NCBI GenBank assembly: GCA_949076555.1
Contig: CARUOB010000063.1
Coordinates: 1 to 16,308 of the forward strand
Length of the DNA: 16,308 bases
Origin: an uncultured Lachnospiraceae bacterium
Lineage (GTDB): Bacteria > Bacillota > Clostridia > Lachnospirales > Lachnospiraceae
Direction: 5' to 3'
Shown: positions 7,652 through 13,494 of the stretch, piece by piece
Numbering within the stretch: position 1 is the stretch's first letter
Layout: every line of letters starts with the position of its first letter
Notes under the pieces: generated by a model
The model's database searches: none
Told to the model about the DNA's origin: nothing
The model's input: the letters and a program-made list of their open reading frames with translations, nothing else
Made by a program: the position numbers and the translations under genes

Positions 7652-9462
7652 GTCGCAAATACCTCCTTATCTTTTAACTGGGTGGTGTAGCCTAACGTGA
7701 ACATCGGAGAGAACGCATACCCTTCCTTAATGTAGCCGACCGCCTCTTTCTTTTCGCAGCTTATGGACACTCTCGTTCCGATTTCGGGAACCACCGCCAC
7801 TGCCTCCGCCGCACCCTGCATCTGCGCCTCACGGCACTTGTAAGCGTAATCGATCTTCTCCGTCTTCGCACCGTCGGTAACGGAAAGCTTCACATTGCTC
7901 ATGTCCTCGGAATACTCCGTCGTGCCGTAACATGCCACCATGTACTCGTTGATCTCCACCTCGGCATTCGGATCGCTCATCTCGAGAATCGTTCTCTCGA
8001 TCCTGATACGGGAGCTGCCCTCCTCAAAATACATCTTCGTCTGCAGTTTCACCGTCAGATCATAAAACTCAATATCCACCGGATCAAGTGTCAGGATTCT
8101 CGTGCTGCCTTCCTGTGAGAAATGCGCCTTTGTCCGGCACAGGCACAGGTCAACCTCCTCGCCGTTGTGGGTCAGCTTCGCGCTTCTCACCGTGCCCTCA
8201 CCCGCATAGTGGGTAAAGTAACCCGCACGGTACTTCTCCTGAATTAAGAACGGGTAGGATGCGTCCGTCACATGCTTCGTGCCGATACCCACCGGCCACT
8301 CCAGCTTCGCCGCATACGGACGCAGATCCACGATCGCGCCTCCCTGGTCCATATTCGCGCACACTCTCATGTAAGGGTCGCAGTACCAGAAAAGCTGCTT
8401 GTCCGATCCGTACAGAATATCTCTCCACAGCGCGCACTCCGGCTCCGTCAGCCTTCTGTTCGCACGGTAAAAGTCCGCGAACTCCGCCATGGTCATGTCC
8501 TCTAACTTGCCTTCCTTTTTCAGCTGCCCGTAATAGGCCATGCCGTCCTCGTAGGACTTCAAGAGCAGCTCGTAAGGCGCCTCCCAGCGGCCCATCTTGT
8601 TCATCCAGCCGGGCCCCACAAACATCATGTTGTAAGCGTAGCCGTTGTTGTATTTCGCCAGCGCCCGGAACTGATCGATCAGATTGTACAGATACGGGTA
8701 TTCCCAGGTCTTCGAATCATAACACATGCTGCGCAGGACATTCTGCGGGTGCGTCCCGAAATTGGAGCCGTTGCCGTCATAGCAGGCAATCAGATCGCGG
8801 GACAGGTGGGGGATCGCCACAATGCCCGAATCCTCCGCCTCGTTCGCCGCAGGCGCATGGGTGTTTTGCTTACTCGGAATCCAGGGCGCCCAGGGGCCGC
8901 CGTCCATAAAGGTGTACCATGAATTGTTGCAGGTGTGATAAGCCTTCGGGCCTTCCTCCCAGCAGGTAGCCACGGCACATTTCACCATGGGATATTTCTC
9001 TTTGATATAGTTGGTCAGATCGGCGTCCATATAATAGGAACCCGTGGACTCCGGGTAAAACCCGAACCTGTCCTTAAACTTGCCGAACACATCGTCCACG
9101 ATGGACTTCTTGTCCTCCATGGAGAACATCCAGATGCAGAAATCCTTCGTCTTATATTTCTCGCGGAACTCCTCGCAGGGAAGCCCCAGAAGGGACAGCG
9201 CGATCTCATCGCCGTACTGCTCGTGATCCGCCTTCGCAAGCGCCACCGCCTCGTCATTAAATAAAGAAGCGTATGTCATCTGGATTGTCGTCTTTAATCC
9301 GTTCTTATGCGCAATCGCCTGCTGTGTCTTAAAGATATCGAGAGATTCCGTCAGAAGCTCTTTCCTTCCGATATCCTCCTCCTTGCCGTGTCCGGTCACC
9401 TTCTCCGCGTACTCCGGTACCATCTCCGGCCGATGGATGATGTTTACAATAAACTTATCCAT
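7624..9462 (-). CDS. Uncharacterised 612-residue protein, possible carbohydrate-active enzyme
   Basis: A cytoplasmic protein without signal peptide or membrane segments. The ATG at 9462 is chosen because GGAGGG stands nine bases upstream; longer in-frame starts lack such a site. The N-terminal half (about 1-250) alternates predicted strands and helices and has conserved-looking His, Asp, Glu, Trp and aromatic clusters: HRPE (10-13), TTIQMTYASL (58-67), GDEIALSLLG (84-93), YPESTGSYYMDAD (136-148), MDGGPWAPWIP (186-196). This is reminiscent of GH57 or polysaccharide-deacetylase-like barrels. The C-terminal half looks beta-rich, as in accessory domains of sugar enzymes. This assignment is weak and could be wrong. 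The gene has its own promoter and an operator matching those of the LacI-type gene, placing it in the sugar regulon with GH53 enzymes. Confidence 0.9.
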   Translation of the reverse strand: MDKFIVNIIHRPEMVPEYAEKVTGHGKEEDIGRKELLTESLDIFKTQQAIAHKNGLKTTIQMTYASLFNDEAVALAKADHEQYGDEIALSLLGLPCEEFREKYKTKDFCIWMFSMEDKKSIVDDVFGKFKDRFGFYPESTGSYYMDADLTNYIKEKYPMVKCAVATCWEEGPKAYHTCNNSWYTFMDGGPWAPWIPSKQNTHAPAANEAEDSGIVAIPHLSRDLIACYDGNGSNFGTHPQNVLRSMCYDSKTWEYPYLYNLIDQFRALAKYNNGYAYNMMFVGPGWMNKMGRWEAPYELLLKSYEDGMAYYGQLKKEGKLEDMTMAEFADFYRANRRLTEPECALWRDILYGSDKQLFWYCDPYMRVCANMDQGGAIVDLRPYAAKLEWPVGIGTKHVTDASYPFLIQEKYRAGYFTHYAGEGTVRSAKLTHNGEEVDLCLCRTKAHFSQEGSTRILTLDPVDIEFYDLTVKLQTKMYFEEGSSRIRIERTILEMSDPNAEVEINEYMVACYGTTEYSEDMSNVKLSVTDGAKTEKIDYAYKCREAQMQGAAEAVAVVPEIGTRVSISCEKKEAVGYIKEGYAFSPMFTLGYTTQLKDKEVFATWLNLAKAN

Positions 9463-9582
9463 AATGCCCTGCCCTCCGTTTTTTCTATATCTTCCTGTTT
9501 TGCTGTCATTTTTACTGCTATATACAACACTTTCCCGCACATTTCGCTCTCACCCGACAATTTGTTTGGTGGTTTTCACTTT

Positions 9583-9598
9583 GCGCAATCGGTTGTTC
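9583..9598. promoter_or_regulatory. Operator of the LacI-type repressor
   Basis: GCGCAATCGGTTGTTC has a central CG and partial dyad symmetry (CAA-CG-TTG). It shares GCGCAATCGGTTG with the site at 13285-13298. It lies just downstream of the -10 box of the 612-residue gene's promoter, where a repressor would block transcription start. Confidence 0.7.
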
Positions 9599-9606
9599 AC
9601 GCCATA

Positions 9607-9635
9607 ATAATAACAAACTGCACAGAGCTTGTCAA
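9607..9635 (-). promoter_or_regulatory. Promoter of the 612-residue gene
   Basis: Minus-strand TTGACA (9635-9630), a 17-base spacer and TATTAT (9612-9607) form a near-consensus vegetative promoter. Transcription would start near 9600, inside or next to the operator, giving a leader of about 140 bases. Confidence 0.8.
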
Positions 9636-9688
9636 TACATTTCTCCCAAAATAAGGAATGATTTTCTTCTACATATTATAAAAATTTT

Positions 9689-11236
9689 TTAGCTGGCAGG
9701 TGTCTTAGACTGCTCCTGCCGCAGACACCGGAATACCTTGAGAGACGCCAGCGGATGACCGTGATAGTCAAACAATGCCTGATTGTCCCACGACGATCCC
9801 CCGTAATATTTACCGGCATCCTTCGGGTCATAGCCAGACGCATAGGAAGAGGCCCACCCGGCGCCCTTTTCCTCCCACGCCTCCTTGTTCGCGGCAAGCG
9901 TCTCGTCCGCATCAGCCGCGCCTTTTTCCCAGACGTTGACCGGAATCCATGCAGGTTCCCAGTAAAAATAGCCAAGCCCCGCTTCTCCCACAGCGGCCAC
10001 CGCCGCACACACATCACGGATTTCCTGGGCCTGTCCCTGCACCGAGGCTGGATACTCCGACAGCACATCCCGCGCACCGATGCTGTTGGCCGTGCCGTCC
10101 CCGTCGCCCGTCGTGTAGGGATAAGAATTTTCGACCACCAGCACATCCTTCCCGTAAGCGTCATTCACCTTCTGCAGTGTGTCCGTCAGATTCTCCATCG
10201 TTCCGTGCCAGAACGGATAATAGGATACCGCAAAAATATCATAATCGATTTCCTTCTCTTTCAGCTTTTGCGCCAGCGCAAGCGTTCCGGTCTGATCCGC
10301 GATATCGGTAAAGTGGACGGCAATGCGGATCTCCTGTCCGCGCTCCTTTTCCACATCTCTGACCGCTCTGGCTCCCGCCTGCAAGAGCAGTCCCCGGGCA
10401 GACCAGTCCGTTTCTCCCGCCATCCCGTTGTTGATCTCGTTGCCGATCTGTACCATCCCGACGTCCGCTCCGCCATCCAAAATTTCCTCAAGACTCTGCA
10501 CCGTAAACGCATAGAGCGCTTCCGCCTTCTCCAAGGCTTCCATGCCCTCCCACGCCTTCGGACACATCTGCTTGGAAGGGTCCGCCCAAAAGTCGGAATA
10601 ATGGAAGTTCACGCAGAGCTTCATCTGCTGTCTGGCCGCCCGCCTGCCGATCTCGGCCGCTGCCGCCGTATCGCAGTTGCCGCCGCCGTAGCCCTTCCCG
10701 TTCTCATCAAAAGGATCGTTCCACACACGGACTCTGACATAGTTCACCCCGTTTTCCGCAAGCGTCTGAAAAATGTCCTGCGCCTGCCCGGCTTCGTTAT
10801 AATAGACAACGCCGCTCTCCTCCTCCGCAAGCACGCTGGAAATATCCACGCCGCAGATAAAATCCTCCCGCAGCCCTTCTATCGGTTCCACGCGGATCTC
10901 CTCTGAGTCCCCGGCTTGTGCTTCTGCGTTTGTCTGTCCCGCATCTGTCTGCTCCGCGCCATTTTGTCCGGCCGTCGTTTGTTCTGCACCATCCCGCTCT
11001 GCGTCATTCTGTGCCGCATCTGTCTGCTCCGCCGCTGTCTGCCCTGCGCCTGCCTGTTCCGCCGCTGTCTGTTCTGCATCCGTCTGCTCCGTAGCTGTCT
11101 GTTCCGCGCCTGCCTGCTCCTCGAATGCGGACTCTGTCTGCACAGTCCCCTCCGCGCCACAGCCCGCCAGCAAAAGTGCCGCCATCACTGCCCCGGCAAG
11201 CATACGCCGTTTCCCGCTTCTCTTCGTTCCCGCCAT
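9689..11236 (-). CDS. GH53 endo-beta-1,4-galactanase, lipoprotein
   Basis: Surface-anchored galactanase of 515 residues. The ATG at 11236 is chosen because GGAGG lies eight bases upstream; the ATG at 11242 would be only two bases from it. A basic N-terminus, hydrophobic core and lipobox LAGC (Cys26) mark it as a lipoprotein. Residues of about 40-109 are a low-complexity linker of AEQTx-like five-residue units. The catalytic domain starts near 126 (FICGVDISSVL), then VRVRVWNDP, NFHYSDFWADP, VQIGNEI with acid/base Glu267, SYYPFWHG, VVENSY with nucleophile Glu369, and YFYWEPAWIPV. It would cut beta-1,4-galactan side chains of pectin outside the cell. No good promoter is evident directly upstream; the gap is filled by a hairpin element after a terminator. 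Confidence 0.94.
   Translation of the reverse strand: MAGTKRSGKRRMLAGAVMAALLLAGCGAEGTVQTESAFEEQAGAEQTATEQTDAEQTAAEQAGAGQTAAEQTDAAQNDAERDGAEQTTAGQNGAEQTDAGQTNAEAQAGDSEEIRVEPIEGLREDFICGVDISSVLAEEESGVVYYNEAGQAQDIFQTLAENGVNYVRVRVWNDPFDENGKGYGGGNCDTAAAAEIGRRAARQQMKLCVNFHYSDFWADPSKQMCPKAWEGMEALEKAEALYAFTVQSLEEILDGGADVGMVQIGNEINNGMAGETDWSARGLLLQAGARAVRDVEKERGQEIRIAVHFTDIADQTGTLALAQKLKEKEIDYDIFAVSYYPFWHGTMENLTDTLQKVNDAYGKDVLVVENSYPYTTGDGDGTANSIGARDVLSEYPASVQGQAQEIRDVCAAVAAVGEAGLGYFYWEPAWIPVNVWEKGAADADETLAANKEAWEEKGAGWASSYASGYDPKDAGKYYGGSSWDNQALFDYHGHPLASLKVFRCLRQEQSKTPAS
10913..11113 (-). repeat. 15-base tandem repeat encoding the GH53 linker
   Basis: About thirteen degenerate 15-base units encode AEQTx-like pentapeptides (AEQTA, TEQTD, AEQTA and so on). 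Units are diverged (AAQND, AERDG), so it is an old or selected linker array. Copy number could vary among strains. Confidence 0.8.
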
Positions 11237-11279
11237 TTCCATTTCCTCCGTTTCTTTCTCTGTCGCTTTCCGGCTCCTT

Positions 11280-11399
11280 GCATAAGCAGACTCGTAATGC
11301 TTCGCATTCCGAGTTCGCGTTGCTCGCCATAAGCCTTCCGTCGGCTGCGCTCATGCAAGCATGGCGCTGCCTTTGGAAGGCTTCTGACTCTGCTTATGC
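11280..11399. repeat. Compound hairpin element upstream of lipoprotein GH53
   Basis: The outer arms GCATAAGCAGA (11280-11290) and TCTGCTTATGC (11389-11399) are perfect inverted repeats. Inside are ACTCGTAATGC/GCATTCCGAGT (11290-11300 with 11304-11314, one mismatch) and AAGCCTTCC/GGAAGGCTT (11331-11339 with 11375-11383), the second enclosing a GC-rich imperfect stem. The result is a branched, cloverleaf-like fold of 120 bases. It could be a short dispersed element or a structured RNA leader. Confidence 0.7.
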
Positions 11400-11403
11400 G
11401 CGC

Positions 11404-11441
11404 AAAACGGACAGCAGTATGGGGTTCCATAGTGCTGTCCG
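11404..11441 (-). terminator. Intrinsic terminator of the Cys/His-repeat gene
   Basis: On the minus strand CGGACAGCA pairs with TGCTGTCCG (nine pairs), with an inner TATGG/CCATA stem and a four-base loop, followed by TTTT. It lies 25 bases after the stop codon at 11466. Confidence 0.8.
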
Positions 11442-11465
11442 CAAATAATAACGCGCCCTATTTAA

Positions 11466-12125
11466 TTAGTGATGTCTTCCATGATGGCCGCCGTGGTGTC
11501 CGCCGCCGCGATAACCGCTGCCCTGCCCTGCATTCTGGTTCGTGCTCTGTCTCACACAGGAATTGTCACAGTAACCGTTCGTGTGGTTATAACCGCAATA
11601 GCTCTGACTTCCATGGGTGTGCTGCCCGGCCGTCGTACATCCTTCCACATGACAGACCCCCACAACACCGCAGGAACCATCGCAATAGCCATATTCATGC
11701 GCATATCCACAATAAGTCTGGCTGTCATGGGTGTGATACCCCGTCTCCGTACAGCCTTCCACCGCACATACACCGACTACGCCACAGGAACCGTCACAAT
11801 AGCCGCTTGCATGATTATACCCGCAGTAAGCTAAACTGTCGTGAAGGTGATACCCCGTCTCCGTACAGCCCGCCACTGCACATACGCTGACAGCGCCGCA
11901 AGAGCCGTCGCAGTAGCCTCCCGCGTGGGCATATCCACAATAGGTTGTATTGTCATGCGTGTGTAACCCGGTTCTCGTACAGCCATCCACTGTACACACC
12001 GAACAAACCGCGTTCACCGCGGCACCTGTCTGACCATGATGTCCATGAGCTGACACAGGCATGACCACCATTCCGGCCATCAATAAGCCCGCCGCTCCAT
12101 ATGCAAATAATTTCTTTATCCGCAC
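11466..12125 (-). CDS. Secreted Cys/His-rich four-repeat protein
   Basis: A 219-residue protein of unrecognised family. It starts with GTG at 12125, placed nine bases after AAGGAGG, and has a signal peptide (RIKKLFAYGAAGLLMAG, cleavage after VSA at about residue 26). From Cys44 to Cys190 there are four copies of a 38-residue unit (starts at 44, 82, 120, 158) with the pattern C-x4-C, TG-x-H-x-HD, YCGY-x-H, GYC-D-x-SC. Each unit has five Cys and three His in fixed places. The tail is Gly/His-rich (HHGGHHGRHH). In all there are 21 Cys, consistent with metal binding or a disulfide-stapled extracellular protein. It is monocistronic: own promoter in the end of the repressor gene and own terminator. 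Function unknown. Confidence 0.9.
   Translation of the reverse strand: MRIKKLFAYGAAGLLMAGMVVMPVSAHGHHGQTGAAVNAVCSVCTVDGCTRTGLHTHDNTTYCGYAHAGGYCDGSCGAVSVCAVAGCTETGYHLHDSLAYCGYNHASGYCDGSCGVVGVCAVEGCTETGYHTHDSQTYCGYAHEYGYCDGSCGVVGVCHVEGCTTAGQHTHGSQSYCGYNHTNGYCDNSCVRQSTNQNAGQGSGYRGGGHHGGHHGRHH
11556..11996 (-). repeat. Four 114-base tandem repeats (38-residue units)
   Basis: The coding repeat has an exact 38-residue period, starting at Cys44, 82, 120 and 158; the last copy is cut short after Cys190. The middle two copies are the most alike (both VCAV-GCTETGYH and YCDGSCGVVGVC), which points to recent duplication of the central unit. Confidence 0.9.
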
Positions 12126-12155
12126 AGATGCTCACCTCCTTATATCCTTATCCCC

Positions 12156-12184
12156 ATCATATAAGTTAACATATGCATTGTCAA
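12156..12184 (-). promoter_or_regulatory. Promoter of the Cys/His-repeat gene
   Basis: Minus-strand TTGACA (12184-12179), 17-base spacer and TATGAT (12161-12156) are close to consensus. The -35 box overlaps the TGA stop codon of the repressor gene. Transcription would start near 12149, about 24 bases before the GTG start. Confidence 0.85.
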
Positions 12185-13197
12185 TAGGGCTGTGAGAAAC
12201 TTTTCGTCGACTTCCTCATCCGCACCTCATACCCCAAAAGCGTCCGCTCCTGTACCTCTTCTCCGTCCAGCATCCGTAAAAGCAAATCACACGCCTTTTT
12301 CCCCAGTTCTTCCACATCAAAGCGGATCGAGGTAATTGCCGGAACGCGGTTTTCCAGCACAGTGCTGTCATAGAAAGATACCACCTGTACCTGTTCCGGT
12401 ACTTTGACCTGCCTTTTCTGCATGACGTTCAGCACACAGTCGCACAGGAAATCATCCATACATACAATACACTCGACTTGCTTTGAAAGAAACCCTTCCA
12501 CCAGCTTTTCCACTTCCCGGTCATGCTCTATATTGAGAAAAGTCCGCCTTCTGCCGTTCCAGTCCGGCCGTTCCCCAAAAGCGTCCTCAAATCCAAGTAA
12601 ACGGTTTTTCGTGACAATGTATTCCTCTCTGCCGCCGATCAGCACAAGGCTGCGGACACCCCCGTCAAGCAGCCGCCCCGTCAGCTCCCGGCAGGCACCC
12701 CGGTGGTCGTTGTCAATCTGAACCACCCCCGCATTATCGGTACTGCCAATCGCCACGAAAGGGACGCCATTCTCCTGCAAATACCGCATGGGCGCATCGT
12801 CCGTCAGCGTCCTTGTGAGAATCGCCCCGTCGATTTTGCGGTTCGTCACCGCCCTCTGAAGCTGCGTGATTTTGTCTGCGGTCACCATGGAAAGCAGCAC
12901 GTCATACCCCGCCTCCGAGGCCGTCCGGCTGATTCCCATCATACATTTCTGGAAAAAAGGCAGTTCCACAATCTGATAGTCTCCGGGCAGCACCAGTCCG
13001 AGATTAAACGTCTTGTTCTGCGCAAGTCCCTTGGCCACCACATTCGGACTGTAATGATGGGCTTCTATATATGCCTGCACCCTTTTGCGCGTCTCTTCCC
13101 CGATCCTCCCCTTGCCGGACATCGCTCTTGACACCGTAGTCTTTGACACGCCCAATTCCTGCGCAATATCCGCAATTGTGAGATTTCTGTCTTCCAT
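12181..13197 (-). CDS. LacI-family transcriptional repressor
   Basis: Sugar-responsive DNA-binding regulator of 338 residues. The ATG at 13197 is chosen: GGGAG is eight bases upstream and the helix-turn-helix then starts at residue 6 as in LacI relatives. The DNA-binding domain reads LTIADIAQELGVSKTTVSRA with Lys19-Thr20 at the base-reading positions, followed by the hinge PNVVAKGLAQ, whose Leu is the one that intercalates at a central CpG. Residues of about 62-338 form the periplasmic-binding-protein-like effector domain (LGLVLPGD onward). Two matching CG-centred operators lie in its own promoter and one lies before the 612-residue gene, which supports autorepression and control of that gene. 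The effector is unknown; a galactan-derived sugar is an inference from the GH53 neighbours. Confidence 0.93.
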   Translation of the reverse strand: MEDRNLTIADIAQELGVSKTTVSRAMSGKGRIGEETRKRVQAYIEAHHYSPNVVAKGLAQNKTFNLGLVLPGDYQIVELPFFQKCMMGISRTASEAGYDVLLSMVTADKITQLQRAVTNRKIDGAILTRTLTDDAPMRYLQENGVPFVAIGSTDNAGVVQIDNDHRGACRELTGRLLDGGVRSLVLIGGREEYIVTKNRLLGFEDAFGERPDWNGRRRTFLNIEHDREVEKLVEGFLSKQVECIVCMDDFLCDCVLNVMQKRQVKVPEQVQVVSFYDSTVLENRVPAITSIRFDVEELGKKACDLLLRMLDGEEVQERTLLGYEVRMRKSTKSFSQPY

Positions 13198-13284
13198 TAC
13201 ATCCGCTCCCTTCCGGCCGTCTGCATCCGATCGCTTTGCAGACCACTTTCCCGCCGCCGTCATGCCCAACGGCAGCGCCAATCC

Positions 13285-13298
13285 GCGCAATCGGTTGC
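13285..13298. promoter_or_regulatory. Operator O1 downstream of the repressor promoter
   Basis: GCGCAATCGGTTGC holds the symmetric core GCAA-CG-TTGC centred at 13292/13293. It is identical over 13 bases to the site before the 612-residue gene. It sits about 10-25 bases after the expected transcription start of the repressor gene. Confidence 0.7.
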
Positions 13299-13315
13299 CG
13301 ATACCAGATTACCAG

Positions 13316-13344
13316 ATTCTATCCGATCGCGCAACCGGATTCAA
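13316..13344 (-). promoter_or_regulatory. Promoter of the LacI-type gene
   Basis: Minus-strand TTGAAT (13344-13339), 17-base spacer and TAGAAT (13321-13316). Start would be near 13309, with a leader of about 110 bases. The operator at 13329-13342 fills the spacer. An ACCAGATT tandem duplication (13303-13318) covers the start region. Confidence 0.7.
13329..13342. promoter_or_regulatory. Operator O2 within the repressor promoter
   Basis: GCGCAACCGGATTC matches the other two sites at GCGCAA, CGG and T. Its centre is 44 bases from that of O1, close to four helical turns, which would permit repressor bound at both sites to face the same side of the DNA. It lies between the -35 and -10 boxes. Confidence 0.65.
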
Positions 13345-13410
13345 ACCCATCTGATTGACACATTTGCAGCCCGAACTGTTGCCTTTCCCATCATTTCCCC
13401 AAAGGTTTCG

Positions 13411-13440
13411 TTGTGATACCCCCAGAGAATATGATATACT
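13411..13440 (+). promoter_or_regulatory. Promoter of the metallo-beta-lactamase-fold gene
   Basis: TTGTGA (13411-13416), 18-base spacer and TATACT (13435-13440). Start would be near 13447. A strong AAGGGGG ribosome-binding site lies before the ATG at 13495. The divergent gap 13198-13494 holds no gene. Confidence 0.65.
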
Positions 13441-13494
13441 TATCCTATCCCATATTTTTACAACTAAATATAACGAACAAGGGGGTTTTTTACC

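Noticed and set aside
9463..9540. Extended N-terminus of the 612-residue protein starting at 9540
   Set aside because: There is no ribosome-binding site for it, whereas GGAGGG sits correctly before the ATG at 9462.
9755..10906. A 383-codon open frame on the plus strand opposite the lipoprotein GH53 gene
   Set aside because: It mirrors the codon positions of a gene with clear GH53 motifs, is rich in Arg/His/Pro as antisense frames are, and has no recognisable domain.
11556..11996. CRISPR array, suggested by regularly spaced repeats
   Set aside because: The repeats are 114 bases, contiguous and in frame, and encode a Cys/His protein; there are no short repeats with unique spacers.
13198..13290. 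Extended N-terminus of the LacI-type protein starting at 13290
   Set aside because: It would place 31 unrelated residues before the helix-turn-helix and overlap operator O1; the ATG at 13197 has a good ribosome-binding site.
13354..13359. Plus-strand TTGACA as a -35 box for the metallo-beta-lactamase-fold gene
   Set aside because: No acceptable -10 box lies 16-18 bases downstream; the TTGTGA/TATACT pair nearer the gene fits better.
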